The notes under the pieces: model-generated
Databases searched by the model: none
What the model was told of the DNA's origin: nothing
The model's input: the letters and a program-made list of their open reading frames with translations, nothing else
Assembly: GCF_030160295.1 (NCBI RefSeq)
Contig: NZ_BSOB01000025.1
Span: forward strand, 1-64,000
Origin: Dyella acidisoli
Lineage (GTDB): Bacteria; Pseudomonadota; Gammaproteobacteria; Xanthomonadales; Rhodanobacteraceae
DNA: 64,000 nucleotides
Direction of reading: 5' to 3'
Made by a program: the position numbers and the translations under genes
Shown here: positions 34,003-43,525 of the stretch, one piece after another
Layout: every line of letters begins with the position of its first letter
Numbering within the stretch: position 1 is the first letter of the stretch

Positions 34003-34365
34003 ATGGCAAAGATTCTTGCAGTGGACGATTCGGCGTCGATGCGCGGCATGGTGGCATTTACGCTACGCAGCGCGGGTTATGAAGTGAGCGAAGCAGAAAA
34101 CGGACAGATGGCGCTGGATACGGCTTCGTCGTCGAAGTTCGACCTGGTGCTGGCCGACGTCAACATGCCGGTGATGGATGGCATCAGCATGGTGCGCGAG
34201 CTGCGCACGCGTGCCGAATACAAAGGCGTGCCGATTCTGATGCTGACCACCGAATCCAACACGGACAAGAAGATGGAAGGCAAAGCGGCGGGTGCGACGG
34301 GTTGGCTGGTGAAGCCGTTTGATCCGGAGCAGTTGCTGGCGACGGTGAAGCGTGTGCTTGGTTGA
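34003..34365 (+). CDS. CheY-like response regulator 2
   Basis: Single receiver domain, 120 residues, with DD at 8-9, phospho-acceptor D52 (LADVNMPVMDG), Thr in LTTE and K in VKPF. It is more like the CheY of Frz/Tsr-type accessory systems than the CheY at 25152, and lacks the MRRIVRNLL helix that resembles enterobacterial CheY. GAGGTGGAAG lies just before the ATG. It probably receives phosphate from the CheA at 34577. Whether it binds FliM or acts as a phosphate sink cannot be read. Confidence 0.9.
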   Translation: MAKILAVDDSASMRGMVAFTLRSAGYEVSEAENGQMALDTASSSKFDLVLADVNMPVMDGISMVRELRTRAEYKGVPILMLTTESNTDKKMEGKAAGATGWLVKPFDPEQLLATVKRVLG

Positions 34366-34404
34366 GTATCCCCCGCTCACGTTGGAATCGTAAGTGTTCC
34401 TAGT

Positions 34405-34538
34405 CGTCATTCCCGCGAAAGCGGAGGCGCTTTTCAACAGCGAAAGCTGGTCAATCCATCTTCGCCTTTTGCTTCAGAGCAAAATGGATTGACCAGCTTT
34501 CGCTGTTGAAAAGCGCCTCCGCTTTCGCGGGAATGACG
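34405..34538. repeat. Expanded family A element: 55-bp almost perfect hairpin
   Basis: Arms 34405-34459 and 34484-34538 are exact reverse complements around a 24-base loop. The ends (GTCATTCCCGCGAAAGCGG and TCCAT) match copies 4 and 5, but each arm carries an extra run of about 30 bases (AGGCGCTTTTCAACAGCGAA plus AGCTGGTCAA) in the place of GAA. The same insertion is mirrored in the other arm. It lies between cheY2 and cheA2. Confidence 0.95.
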
Positions 34539-34576
34539 GCACGGTGATATGAGATATCTGTAGGACTTTCTATCTT

Positions 34577-36562
34577 ATGAGCAGCATCAGCATCGCCCAA
34601 TTCCACAAAGTCTTCTTCGAAGAAAGCCTCGAAGGACTCGATGCCATGGAATCGGCGCTGCTAGCGCTCGACGACGGTGGCGATGCCGAACTGGTGCACA
34701 GCATTTTCCGTGCAGCGCATTCGATCAAAGGCGGTTCGGCCACGTTCGGTTTTCCGGACATGGCGGCGCTCACGCATGAAGCCGAATCGCTGCTTGATCA
34801 GGTGCGCGATGGCCGCCGTGCGATCGACAAGTCGATCATCGAACTGATGTTGCGCACGGTGGACTGCCTGCGCGGCATGTTCGACCGTGCGCAAAGCGGC
34901 CAGCCTTTGGCTGACGCAGACAGCGAAAACCTGAAGCAGCAGCTTGCTGCGGCGGTAGGACACAACACGCCTGCCGCGGCGGCCAAAATTGCAGCAAAAC
35001 CGGCCGCTTCCAGCGGCTGGATCATTCACTTCCGTCCCCACGCTGGCATGTTGGCCGGCGGCAACGACCCGTTGCGTCTGTTGCGTGAACTGGCTGCGCT
35101 CGGTCAGCTGGTCGTCGAGGCACAGTTGGATCGTGTGCCCACGCTGGATGCACTCGACCCGTCCGAATGCCACCTGGGCTGGCGTATCGAACTGACCGGT
35201 GCGGTCAGCCAGGACGCCATCAAAACGGTGTTCGAATGGGTCGAGGACGAATGCGATCTCACTATCGAGCCGCTCGTTGTTGCTGCGCCACCGCCCGCAC
35301 CCGCGGTCGAAGCTGTTGCAGCGCCGGCTGCCGGTGCGGGCGGCGCGGCGGGAACCGCGCGCAATGCTGCAGCAAGCAGTAACGATGCCGGCTCCGTGCG
35401 CGTGGCGATCGACAAGATCGACGGTCTGATCGATTTGGTTGGCGAGTTGGTGATCACACAAGCCATGCTCGATCAGTTCCGCGAAGATTTCGACGCTTCA
35501 CGCTTGGCGCTGCTGCAGCATGGCTTGGCGCAGCTTGCACGCCACACCCGCTCGCTGCAGGAAAGCGTGATGGGCATACGCATGTTACCGATCGGTTCGG
35601 TGTTCAACCGTTTTCCGCGCCTGGTGCGCGATCTCAGCCAGAAGCTGGGCAAGCAGGTGAAGCTGGATCTGGTCGGCGAACACACCGAACTCGACAAGAC
35701 CGTGCTGGAAAAAATCGGTGATCCGCTGGTGCATCTGGTGCGCAATGCGATCGACCATGGCTTGGAAATGCCAGACAAACGTCGCGCCGCCGGCAAGAAC
35801 GAAGTGGGCACGCTGCGCCTGGAAGCGTTCCATCGCGGCGGTTCCATCGTGGTGGAAATTTCCGATGACGGCGCCGGCCTCAATCGCGAAGCGATCGTCG
35901 CAAAGGCTTTGCAAAAAGGCTTGATCAAGAGCGGCGAAGGATTGAGCGACGAAGCAGTTGGAGAGCTGATTTTCCAGCCGGGTTTTTCGACCGCGGCAGT
36001 GACCACGGATCTATCTGGCCGTGGTGTCGGCATGGACGTGGTTCGCCGCAACGTGGTGGATCTGGGTGGCAACGTGGCCATCAAGAGCCGCGCGGGGCAG
36101 GGCACGACCTTCACCATCACCTTGCCGCTGACGTTGGCGATCATCGACGGATTGCGCGCGGCCGTGGGCGGTGAGTGCTACATCGTGCCGCTGGTGTCGA
36201 TCGTGGAATCGGTGCAGTTACCCGCCGATGCGGTACGTAGCGTGACCGGCGGCGGCGAGTTGTTCCGCTTCCGCGGCGAATACCTGCCGATCGTGCGCTT
36301 GCATCAGCAATTCGGTTGCGCGGATGCGCGGCAGCAGATCGAAGAAGGTCTGGTGATCGTGGTTGAAGCAGACGGTACGCAGATCGGCTTGTTCGTCGAT
36401 GAACTGGTCGGCCAGCAGCAAGCGGTCGTGAAGTCGTTGGAAGCCAATTACCGGCGTGTCGACGGTATTTCCGGCGCCACCATTCTCGCCGACGGCTCGG
36501 TGGCCCTGATCGTCGACGTGGCCGGATTGATTCGTTTGCAGTCGCGACGCAAGGCAGCTTAG
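34577..36562 (+). CDS. Chemotaxis histidine kinase CheA, second copy
   Basis: 661 residues. P1 with H48 (IFRAAHSIKGGSATFGF), a P2-like CheY-binding domain at about 145-235 (SGWIIHFRPHAGMLAGGNDPL), P3 at about 275-340, P4 with HLVRNAIDHGLEMPDKR, DDGAGLN and GRGVGMDVVRRNV, and the P5 CheW-like domain to the end. All kinase motifs are intact. Unlike the CheA at 26373, it keeps P2 and has no EFExLLD repeats. Its stop codon lies in sequence shared with the MCP remnant that follows. Confidence 0.95.
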   Translation: MSSISIAQFHKVFFEESLEGLDAMESALLALDDGGDAELVHSIFRAAHSIKGGSATFGFPDMAALTHEAESLLDQVRDGRRAIDKSIIELMLRTVDCLRGMFDRAQSGQPLADADSENLKQQLAAAVGHNTPAAAAKIAAKPAASSGWIIHFRPHAGMLAGGNDPLRLLRELAALGQLVVEAQLDRVPTLDALDPSECHLGWRIELTGAVSQDAIKTVFEWVEDECDLTIEPLVVAAPPPAPAVEAVAAPAAGAGGAAGTARNAAASSNDAGSVRVAIDKIDGLIDLVGELVITQAMLDQFREDFDASRLALLQHGLAQLARHTRSLQESVMGIRMLPIGSVFNRFPRLVRDLSQKLGKQVKLDLVGEHTELDKTVLEKIGDPLVHLVRNAIDHGLEMPDKRRAAGKNEVGTLRLEAFHRGGSIVVEISDDGAGLNREAIVAKALQKGLIKSGEGLSDEAVGELIFQPGFSTAAVTTDLSGRGVGMDVVRRNVVDLGGNVAIKSRAGQGTTFTITLPLTLAIIDGLRAAVGGECYIVPLVSIVESVQLPADAVRSVTGGGELFRFRGEYLPIVRLHQQFGCADARQQIEEGLVIVVEADGTQIGLFVDELVGQQQAVVKSLEANYRRVDGISGATILADGSVALIVDVAGLIRLQSRRKAA

Positions 36563-36915
36563 TCGATGGAGAAAATGACTTCCATGGTGAAGCAGAGTGC
36601 GGAGCGCTGGCCGGGATCATCGCCAGTGTGAAAAAGGTCGTCGACATCGTGGACGATATCGCTGCGGCCGGTCAGGAGCGATCCGGCGGCATCAAGCAGG
36701 TGAATCGCGCGGTGATGCAGATGGATGAGGCTACCAAGCAGAACGCCGCCTTGGTCGAGGAAGCCGCTGCAGCTGCTCGCGCCATGCAGGAGCAGGCGGA
36801 TCGGTTACATGCGCAGATGGAGTATTTCCGGGTGCATGGGGTAGTGCATGCCGCGGCGAAGGGTATCTCTGCGCGTAAGCCGATCGTTGGCGCGTTGGCC
36901 GCCATCGCCGAATAG
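36563..36915 (+). pseudogene. Decayed methyl-accepting chemotaxis protein, signalling domain deleted
   Basis: The bases right after the cheA2 stop match the MCP methylation helix ([11 protein letters not shown] of the MCP at 37668, here SMEKMTSMVKQ). They then jump to the second helix (ALAGIIASVKKVVDIVDDIAAAG) with a loss of about 360 bases and a two-base frame change. The lost part includes the hairpin tip that contacts CheA/CheW. The remaining 95-codon frame from 36628 to 36915 carries only the end of the coiled coil plus an unrelated tail. No promoter or ribosome site was seen. It is a remnant, not a working receptor. Confidence 0.85.
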
Positions 36916-36945
36916 GCCGCATATTCAATCTTGCCTCAACGCGCG

Positions 36946-37080
36946 CCCTCTCCCCTTCGGGGAGAGGGCTGGGGTGAGGGGCCAATCTTGCGGTAAACCA
37001 ACTTCAGAGCAGTGCTTCGATGCGGGGGCGGCGCGAGGTTTCCCCCTCACCTCAATCCTCTCCCCGTGGGGGAGAGGAAG
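36946..37080. repeat. Family B inverted repeat pair before cheW
   Basis: Left GCCCTCTCCCCTTCGGGGAGAGGGC followed by TGGGGTGAGGGG; right mirror CCCCTCACCTCAATCCTCTCCCC with GGGGGAGAGGA at its end. It stands just upstream of the sigma-28 site for cheW. Confidence 0.85.
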
Positions 37081-37092
37081 CAGGAAGGAATC

Positions 37093-37119
37093 TCAAGTTT
37101 TCCCCCCGCCCGCCGATTT
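37093..37119 (+). promoter_or_regulatory. Sigma-28 promoter of cheW-MCP-cheRDB
   Basis: TCAAGTTT (37093-37100), 11-base spacer, GCCGATTT (37112-37119), both boxes close to consensus. The cheW ATG is 49 bases downstream of the -10. Confidence 0.85.
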
Positions 37120-37168
37120 ATCTCTCGAACCGGAGCGCCACTTGGCCGCTCCCACGACGAGGCGAAAC

Positions 37169-37654
37169 ATGTCCGATCAAGTGCAATACCTCACCGTGAA
37201 CCTCGCGCACGAGGAATACGGCGTCGACATTCTGGCCGTGCGCGAAATCCGTGGTTGGACACCCGTGACGCGCATTCCGCAGTCACCGCACTATGTGCTC
37301 GGCGTGTTGAATCTGCGTGGTGCGATCGTGCCGGTGATCGATTTGCGCTTGCGCTTCGGCCTCACTCGCGAGGACTACAACGCCACCACCGTCACCGTGA
37401 TCATCACCGTGGCCGGACGCCAGTTCGGCGTTGTTGTGGATGCCGTATCCGACGTGCTCGACGTGGCGGGCGATGCGATCCGTCCCGTGCCCGACATGGG
37501 CACCACGGTGGATACCGAATACCTGAAAGGATTGACCTCGGTCGGCGACCGCATGGTGTTGCTGCTCGACGCAGACAAGCTGCTGCAACCGCAGGACGCG
37601 CAGATGCTCGACGCCGCTCTTGATGCAGCCGGCAATGTGAAAGCCGTAGCCTGA
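37169..37654 (+). CDS. cheW: Chemotaxis coupling protein CheW
   Basis: Couples receptors to CheA; 161 residues of canonical CheW sequence ([58 protein letters not shown]). ATG at 37169 follows a GAGG. The open frame upstream to 36848 is repeat-derived. First gene of the MCP-cheR-cheD-cheB group behind a sigma-28 promoter. Confidence 0.95.
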   Translation: MSDQVQYLTVNLAHEEYGVDILAVREIRGWTPVTRIPQSPHYVLGVLNLRGAIVPVIDLRLRFGLTREDYNATTVTVIITVAGRQFGVVVDAVSDVLDVAGDAIRPVPDMGTTVDTEYLKGLTSVGDRMVLLLDADKLLQPQDAQMLDAALDAAGNVKAVA

Positions 37655-37667
37655 AGGAATAACACCC

Positions 37668-39392
37668 ATGAAATTGCGTTTCTCGACATTCAAGTTCAAA
37701 TCACTCACTGTGCGGGCGCGGCTGATCATGCTGGTCGGCCTGCTCGGCTTCATGCTGCTGGCTGGTGCGGCCATCGGGCTGTATTCGATGTCGCAGCAGA
37801 ACGCTGGCACGCAGCGCATCTACGAATCCGAATTGGTGCCCACCCAGTACCTGGACATCGTGCGCAGCGATTCGCTCAAGTCGTTCCTCACCATGAGCGA
37901 GGCCGCCGCGCTGGTCGGCAAGCCCGATCAGGTGAAGCAGAAGATGGCGGAGTTCGACCGCTATCAGGCAGAAATGAATGACTACAAGCAACGCTTCAGC
38001 AAATTGGAGATGACTCCAGCGGTAGCCGCGGCAAACAAGGAATGGCATTCCACCGACAAGGACTATGAGCAGGCCAAGCAGGACGTGCTCGATGCCATCA
38101 AGCAAGCCGATGCCGGCGCTTCCGACCTGGTGGAAATGGAGCTGCGTCCGCTGCTGATGCAACGCCAGGATGCACTGGCCAAGCTGGTGAAAGTGCAGAG
38201 CGACGAAGCCGGCCAGATCTTTGCCGACCAGATCAAGAGCTATCAGCGCGTTCGCATGATCACGTTGATCGCGCTGATTGCCGGTCTGTTGTTCGCGCTG
38301 CTGCGTTCCACTTTACTGATCCGTTCGATCTCGCACGCGCTGAACTATGCGATGAAGGTCGCCAATGAAATCGCTGGCGGCAAGCTGGGCCACGCGATCG
38401 AAGTGAAGGGTACGGACGAACTGGCGCAACTGCTGGGTGCCTTGCGCACGATGGATCAGCGCCTGGTGGATATCGTCTCCGAAGTGCGCAATGGCTCCGA
38501 TGCGGTGAGCACGGCCGCACAGCAGATTGCACGCGGCAACGACGATCTCAGCCAGCGCACGCAGGAGCAGGCTTCCAGCCTGGAAGAAACCGCTTCGTCG
38601 ATGGAGGAAATGACCTCCACCGTGAAGCAGAACGCCGAAAACGCCAGTCACGCCAACCAGCTTGCCCGCGGTGCGCGCGAGCAGGCCGAACGCGGCGGTG
38701 AAGTCGCGGCGCAGGCCGTGACCGCCATGCGCGAGATCAATTCATCCAGTCGCAAGATTTCCGACATCGTCAGCCTGATCGACGAGATCGCTTTCCAGAC
38801 CAACCTGCTGGCGTTGAATGCTGCAGTGGAAGCGGCACGTGCCGGTGAGCAGGGTCGCGGCTTCGCAGTGGTTGCCACTGAAGTACGCAACCTTGCGCAG
38901 CGCAGCGCGGGTGCGGCGAAGGAAATCAAGCTGCTGATCAACGACAGTGCCGAAAAAGTGCGCGCGGGTTCGGAGCTGGTCGATCAATCCGGCAAGGCGC
39001 TGGCGGATATCGTCGACAGCGTGAAGAAGGTTACCGACATCGTGGCCGAGATCGCCGCGGCCAGCCAGGAACAATCGGCCGGCATCGATCAGGTCAACCA
39101 CGCCGTGTCGCAGATGGACGAGATGACGCAGCAGAACGCCGCCCTGGTGGAAGAGGCTTCCGCCGCCGCGCGTGCCATGCATGAGCAAGCTGGTGAGCTG
39201 TCGCGGCAGGTGGGCTTCTTCCGCATGAGCGACGAAGCGGCTGCGCCGGTCGCTGCTAAGCCGAAGGCGGCGGAGATCCTTGCTGAAACGGAAGCGGTGT
39301 TTGCAGCCGTGCGTCAGTCCGCGGCGCCCGTCGCACCGCAGCGTCGCAGTGTGCCGGCGACGGCCGACGCCGATGTGTGGAAGGAATTCTGA
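37668..39392 (+). CDS. Methyl-accepting chemotaxis protein (Tar-like)
   Basis: 574 residues. Transmembrane helix at about 17-38, a four-helix-bundle ligand domain to about 190, second membrane helix about 195-215, HAMP domain about 215-270, and the long signalling coiled coil with the tip [27 protein letters not shown]. The C-terminus ends VWKEF, which keeps the Trp and Phe of the NWETF-type CheR/CheB docking pentapeptide at the end of a flexible tail. The ligand cannot be read. Follows cheW by 13 bases. Confidence 0.93.
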   Translation: MKLRFSTFKFKSLTVRARLIMLVGLLGFMLLAGAAIGLYSMSQQNAGTQRIYESELVPTQYLDIVRSDSLKSFLTMSEAAALVGKPDQVKQKMAEFDRYQAEMNDYKQRFSKLEMTPAVAAANKEWHSTDKDYEQAKQDVLDAIKQADAGASDLVEMELRPLLMQRQDALAKLVKVQSDEAGQIFADQIKSYQRVRMITLIALIAGLLFALLRSTLLIRSISHALNYAMKVANEIAGGKLGHAIEVKGTDELAQLLGALRTMDQRLVDIVSEVRNGSDAVSTAAQQIARGNDDLSQRTQEQASSLEETASSMEEMTSTVKQNAENASHANQLARGAREQAERGGEVAAQAVTAMREINSSSRKISDIVSLIDEIAFQTNLLALNAAVEAARAGEQGRGFAVVATEVRNLAQRSAGAAKEIKLLINDSAEKVRAGSELVDQSGKALADIVDSVKKVTDIVAEIAAASQEQSAGIDQVNHAVSQMDEMTQQNAALVEEASAAARAMHEQAGELSRQVGFFRMSDEAAAPVAAKPKAAEILAETEAVFAAVRQSAAPVAPQRRSVPATADADVWKEF

Positions 39393-39648
39393 GATCGCAT
39401 TGCGCCCTCTCCCGCTTGCAGGCGAGGGCGAACAGAGAAAAGCGGTATGAAAGTTGTCATGGCTGCTTGGGAGAGCAACCACAGGGGAATGGCATCTACG
39501 CAGCAGGAACGCATGCACCACGAATGCTGGAGCGAAGCGATTCGTTCCCATAACGATACGGGGTAAACGTCGTGATACTGGTTGGCCGTGCCATTTTTCT
39601 CAATGTGATCGCTACGCCGCACGCGAACGGACGCATGGAGTCGCGGAC
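39393..39648. other. Gap between MCP and cheR
   Basis: 256 bases with a degenerate family B remnant (CCCTCTCCCGCTTGCAGGCGAGGG at about 39411-39430). The cheR frame is open upstream to 39454, but the encoded residues have no resemblance to CheR. A GG-N10-GC pattern near 39489 was examined and rejected as a promoter. Confidence 0.5.
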
Positions 39649-40524
39649 ATGAATACGGCAACTGCCTCGAATTTCGGTGTCGCGGCGAGCGCGGGCGGTC
39701 CGTTGCTCGGCGATGCGGAGTTCCAGTTTCTGCGCGATTTCGTCTATCGCCACTGCGGCATCGCGCTGAGCGAACAGAAGCGTCAGTTGGTACAAGGTCG
39801 CTTGCTGCGGCGCTTGCGCGCGCTGGGATTGAAGGAATTCGCCAGCTATTGCGAATTGCTGCGTAAAGATCCCGCTGGCGAGTTGGGTGAACTGGCCAGT
39901 GCGATCAGCACCAACGTCACGTCGTTTTTCCGCGAGATGCACCACTATGATCTGCTGGTGGAGCAACTGTTGCCGCGTTGGTTGGAAGAAAAGAAAGGCG
40001 GCGGACGATTGCGCATTTGGTCCGCCGGCTGCGCCACCGGCGAAGAACCCTACGCACTGGCGATGGTGCTGGCCGAAGCGCTGGAGCGCACCGGCAGCAA
40101 GGTCGATGCGCGCATTCTTGCCACCGATCTTTCGCCACAGGCGCTGGAACACGCGTGTGCCGGTATGTATGCATTGGATCGCATGGGTGGCATTAGCGAT
40201 GAGCGCCGTCGCCGCTGGTTCCTGCGCGGCGAGGGGCGTTACGAAGGTTACGCCTGTGTGCATCAGCGCCTGCGTGAGCTGGTTGCTATCCAGCCGCTCA
40301 ATCTGTTGCACGACTGGCCCATGCGTGGGCCGTTTGACGCCATTTTCTGCCGCAATGTAGTGATCTATTTCGACAAGCCGACCAAACAGCGTCTGTTCGA
40401 TCGCTACGCCGGCTTGCTTGAGCCGGGCGGCTATCTGTTTCTGGGCCATTCCGAATCGATGCACGGTCTCAGTGATGCGTTCGACTTGGTCGGGCGCACG
40501 GTCTATCGGAAGCGCGTGTCATGA
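39649..40524 (+). CDS. cheR: Chemotaxis receptor methyltransferase CheR
   Basis: Methylates glutamates of MCPs using S-adenosylmethionine; 291 residues. The N-terminal helical domain (DAEFQFLRDFVYRHCGIAL) is followed by the SAM-binding domain with the signatures TSFFRE, SAGCATGEEPYALAM, and FCRNVVIYFDKPTKQ. The VWKEF tail of the neighbouring MCP would be its docking site. The ATG at 39649 is preferred over upstream in-frame codons that lack CheR character. Overlaps cheD by ATGA. Confidence 0.95.
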   Translation: MNTATASNFGVAASAGGPLLGDAEFQFLRDFVYRHCGIALSEQKRQLVQGRLLRRLRALGLKEFASYCELLRKDPAGELGELASAISTNVTSFFREMHHYDLLVEQLLPRWLEEKKGGGRLRIWSAGCATGEEPYALAMVLAEALERTGSKVDARILATDLSPQALEHACAGMYALDRMGGISDERRRRWFLRGEGRYEGYACVHQRLRELVAIQPLNLLHDWPMRGPFDAIFCRNVVIYFDKPTKQRLFDRYAGLLEPGGYLFLGHSESMHGLSDAFDLVGRTVYRKRVS

Positions 40525-41177
40525 CGGCCCTGGTTCGTGGCATCGCCGTTGCGCCTAATCCCAGCGCGCCCGTTCTGCCTGGTTTCGAGCACATGCGTCG
40601 ATTCTGGGATCCCACCCACGGCTGCATGACGGTGAAGGTGCTGCCCGGCGAGTTCTACGTGAGCACGCAGGAGGAAATGATCTCCACCGTGCTCGGCTCC
40701 TGCGTGTCCGCCTGCGTTCGCGATGCGGATCGTGGCGTCGGTGGCATGAACCATTTCATGCTGCCCGAGCCGATGAGCGGCGAGCGCAATGATTGGTCAT
40801 TGGCAGTAGGTCGCGCAGCACGTTACGGCAGCGACGCGATGGAGCAGTTGATCAATGCGGTGCTGAAGGCCGGCGGCAGGCGTGAATCGCTGACCGTCAA
40901 GATCTTCGGCGGTGGCCGCGTGCTGGCGCAGATGACCGATGTGGGCCAGCGCAATATCGCCTTCGTGAAGCGCTATCTGGAAACCGAGCGGCTGCCGATC
41001 ATGGCCGAGGACGTGGGCGACATCTACCCACGCCAGCTGCAGTTTTTCCCGGCCAGCGGACGGGTTCGCGTCAGGCAGCTGCGCAGCCAGCGCGATGCGG
41101 AATTGGCGGCCAACGAGCAACGCTACCTCAAGCGTTTGGCGAATGATCCGATAAAGGGAGAGGTGGAGCTGTTCTAA
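40521..41177 (+). CDS. cheD: Receptor glutamine deamidase CheD
   Basis: Deamidates selected MCP glutamines; 218 residues. The catalytic Cys-His pair is present ([22 protein letters not shown]) and the Thr/Ser region follows at KIFGGG. The C-terminus ends KGEVELF, which closely matches the end of the MCP-like protein at 42332 (AGEIELF). It overlaps cheR and is followed after 40 bases by cheB. Confidence 0.94.
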   Translation: MTALVRGIAVAPNPSAPVLPGFEHMRRFWDPTHGCMTVKVLPGEFYVSTQEEMISTVLGSCVSACVRDADRGVGGMNHFMLPEPMSGERNDWSLAVGRAARYGSDAMEQLINAVLKAGGRRESLTVKIFGGGRVLAQMTDVGQRNIAFVKRYLETERLPIMAEDVGDIYPRQLQFFPASGRVRVRQLRSQRDAELAANEQRYLKRLANDPIKGEVELF

Positions 41178-41217
41178 CAGCACTTCCTCCGTAGAAGCAC
41201 AAAGCGAGAAAGCGGTA

Positions 41218-42315
41218 ATGGAAAAAGTCCGTGTCCTGGTTGTCGACGATTCCGCCCTGGTGCGGAAGTTGCTGTCTGCCATGCTCGATTCCGATCCTGG
41301 GATCGAGGTCGTCGGTGTCGCCGCCGACCCGTTGATCGCGCGCGACAAGATCAAACAGCTCAGTCCCGACGTGCTGACGCTGGACGTGGAAATGCCGCGC
41401 ATGGACGGGCTGACTTTTCTCGAAAATCTCATGCGCCTGCGTCCCATGCCGGTTGTGATGGTGTCGTCGCTGACGGAGCGTGGTGCGGAAGTGACGCTGC
41501 GTGCGTTGGAGATCGGTGCGGTGGATTTCTTCACCAAACCGTCGAGCGACCTGGCCAATTGCTTTGCCGAAAGCGCGCAGGAAATCTGCATGAAGGTAAA
41601 GCTGGCGGCGCGCACGCGTCCGCGGCCCTACACGCAAGTGCAGAAGATCGACGTGCCGCCACGGTTTTCCGCAGACGCGGTCTTGCCGCGTTCGCAGTCG
41701 CCTGGCACGCGCGGCAGCCAGCGCATCATCGCGGTGGGCGCATCCACCGGCGGTACCGAAGCCATTCGCGTTTTGCTGGAAGCGATGCCGCCGGATGCAC
41801 CGCCGATCGTGATCACGCAGCACATTCCTGCCGCTTTCAGCGGTCCGTTTGCGGTGCGCATGAACAATTGCTCGGCCATGCGCGTGTGCGAAGCGCGCGA
41901 CGGTCAGCCGATCCAGCCGGGGCACGTGTACATCGCGCCAGGCGGCGAACACTTGCTGGTGATGTGGGATGGCGCCAAGCACGTGTGCCGCCTGCACGAT
42001 GGCCCACAGGTGAATCGCCACAAGCCCAGCGTGGATGTGTTGTTTCGCTCCACGGCCGCGAGCATAGGCGCTGCTGCCATCGGCGTGTTGCTCACTGGCA
42101 TGGGTGATGACGGTGCGCGCGGCTTGCTGGAAATGCGCGAGACCTGCGCACCGACGCTGGTGCAGGACGAAGACAGCTCCGTGGTATGGGGCATGCCGGG
42201 CGCCGCGTGGAAACTCGGTGCCGCCGACGAGAAATTGCCGCTCGAAAACATTGCCGCGCGCTTGCTGATGCTCGCGCAACAACCCATTGCCGCCGCACGG
42301 CGCGCCGTATCCTGA
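41218..42315 (+). CDS. cheB: Chemotaxis methylesterase CheB
   Basis: Receiver domain (DD at 10-11, D56 in [12 protein letters not shown]) followed by a linker and a methylesterase domain with the Ser-His-Asp triad motifs ([25 protein letters not shown]); 365 residues. Removes methyl groups from MCPs when phosphorylated by a CheA. Between cheD and a short MCP-like gene. Confidence 0.95.
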   Translation: MEKVRVLVVDDSALVRKLLSAMLDSDPGIEVVGVAADPLIARDKIKQLSPDVLTLDVEMPRMDGLTFLENLMRLRPMPVVMVSSLTERGAEVTLRALEIGAVDFFTKPSSDLANCFAESAQEICMKVKLAARTRPRPYTQVQKIDVPPRFSADAVLPRSQSPGTRGSQRIIAVGASTGGTEAIRVLLEAMPPDAPPIVITQHIPAAFSGPFAVRMNNCSAMRVCEARDGQPIQPGHVYIAPGGEHLLVMWDGAKHVCRLHDGPQVNRHKPSVDVLFRSTAASIGAAAIGVLLTGMGDDGARGLLEMRETCAPTLVQDEDSSVVWGMPGAAWKLGAADEKLPLENIAARLLMLAQQPIAAARRAVS

Positions 42316-42331
42316 CGTATCGGAATCGCTT

Positions 42332-43513
42332 ATGTCCGCTATCTTGCCCACCTCTGCTCCACGCCCTTTCATCGGCATCGGTGCAAGCCTCGTTGCCTTG
42401 CTGTTGTGCCTCATCTGGGATCCGATGTGGCTGGCGCCGGTGCTGATCACCGTGCTCTGTGCGGTGTGGATCTTCGAATGCCGCCGCCTTTCCGCCGCCA
42501 CAGTGGTGGAAGTGGTGCCCGAGCCGGATCACGCACCGGTGCGCGAAGCACTGGAAGACGTGCGCGGCGCCTTGGTCGATGAACTCGGCCATGCCTCGCG
42601 CGAACTGCATCAAGCGCTGGATTTGCTCCGCGATGCGGTGTCGGAACTCGGCGGCGGCTTCGACGGCCTGTCGCAGAAGACCGGCATGCAGCAATCGCTG
42701 CTGAAACAGATCATCGACGTGCAAAACGGCGGCGTCTCCGTGCAGGACTTCGCCGCGCGCACCGGCGACCTGCTGGAGCACTTCGTGGGCCTGATCGTGC
42801 AGCTTTCGCGTGAGAGCTTGCGCATCGTCTATCGCATCGACGGCATGTCGAAAGAAATGGATGCGGTGTTCACGCTGTTGAAGAACGTCAACACCATCGC
42901 CGAGGAAACCAATCTGCTGGCGCTCAATGCGGCAATCGAAGCCGCGCGTGCAGGCGAGGCGGGCCGCGGTTTTGCAGTGGTGGCCGGTGAGATCCGGAAT
43001 CTCGCCAGTCATTCCAATCAGTTCAACGAACAGATCGGCAGTCACGTGGAGCGTGCACGCATCGCTATGGAACAAGTGCGTGGCCTGGTCGGTGAACTTG
43101 CTTCGCAGGATCTGAACGTGGCGCTGTCCGCCAAGGGCGGCATCGATGCCATGATGGCGCACGTCACCGAAAGCGATGCACGCACCAGCGCCGTGGCTGA
43201 TCAAGTGGTGGAAATCAACCGCGGCCTCGGCAACGACGTCTCCACCACCATCCGTTCGCTGCAGTTCGAAGACATCCTGAGCCAGTTGCTCAACCAGACA
43301 CGCATGCGCTTGGTGGAACTGCAGGGTGTTGCGGCAGAAACCACGCGCGATATCGAAACACTGGCCTGCGAAGCCTTCGACGCGCAGGTATTGCGTCAGC
43401 ATTCCGAACGCGTGCGCGAGCGACTGGCGCTGCAGCGTGAAAAGGCCCGTATCCGTTCGCGTGGTCCTGCTTTGCAGAACACGATGGATGCTGGCGAGAT
43501 CGAATTGTTCTAA
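42332..43513 (+). CDS. Short MCP-like signalling protein with N-terminal membrane anchor
   Basis: 393 residues. Two close membrane helices at about 12-30 and 32-47 leave almost no periplasmic part, so there is no ligand domain. The coiled coil has a receptor-type tip ([30 protein letters not shown]) and later [19 protein letters not shown]. The C-terminus ends AGEIELF, closely matching the CheD end KGEVELF. It may sense an internal cue or act as an array scaffold. Start at ATG 42332; the frame is open upstream but overlaps cheB. Confidence 0.85.
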   Translation: MSAILPTSAPRPFIGIGASLVALLLCLIWDPMWLAPVLITVLCAVWIFECRRLSAATVVEVVPEPDHAPVREALEDVRGALVDELGHASRELHQALDLLRDAVSELGGGFDGLSQKTGMQQSLLKQIIDVQNGGVSVQDFAARTGDLLEHFVGLIVQLSRESLRIVYRIDGMSKEMDAVFTLLKNVNTIAEETNLLALNAAIEAARAGEAGRGFAVVAGEIRNLASHSNQFNEQIGSHVERARIAMEQVRGLVGELASQDLNVALSAKGGIDAMMAHVTESDARTSAVADQVVEINRGLGNDVSTTIRSLQFEDILSQLLNQTRMRLVELQGVAAETTRDIETLACEAFDAQVLRQHSERVRERLALQREKARIRSRGPALQNTMDAGEIELF

Positions 43514-43525
43514 GGAGTCGACGTT

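Noticed and set aside
39488-39505. GG-N10-GC pattern upstream of cheR
   Set aside because: -24 only partly matches and -12 reads CAGCA; cheR is explained by the sigma-28 promoter before cheW.
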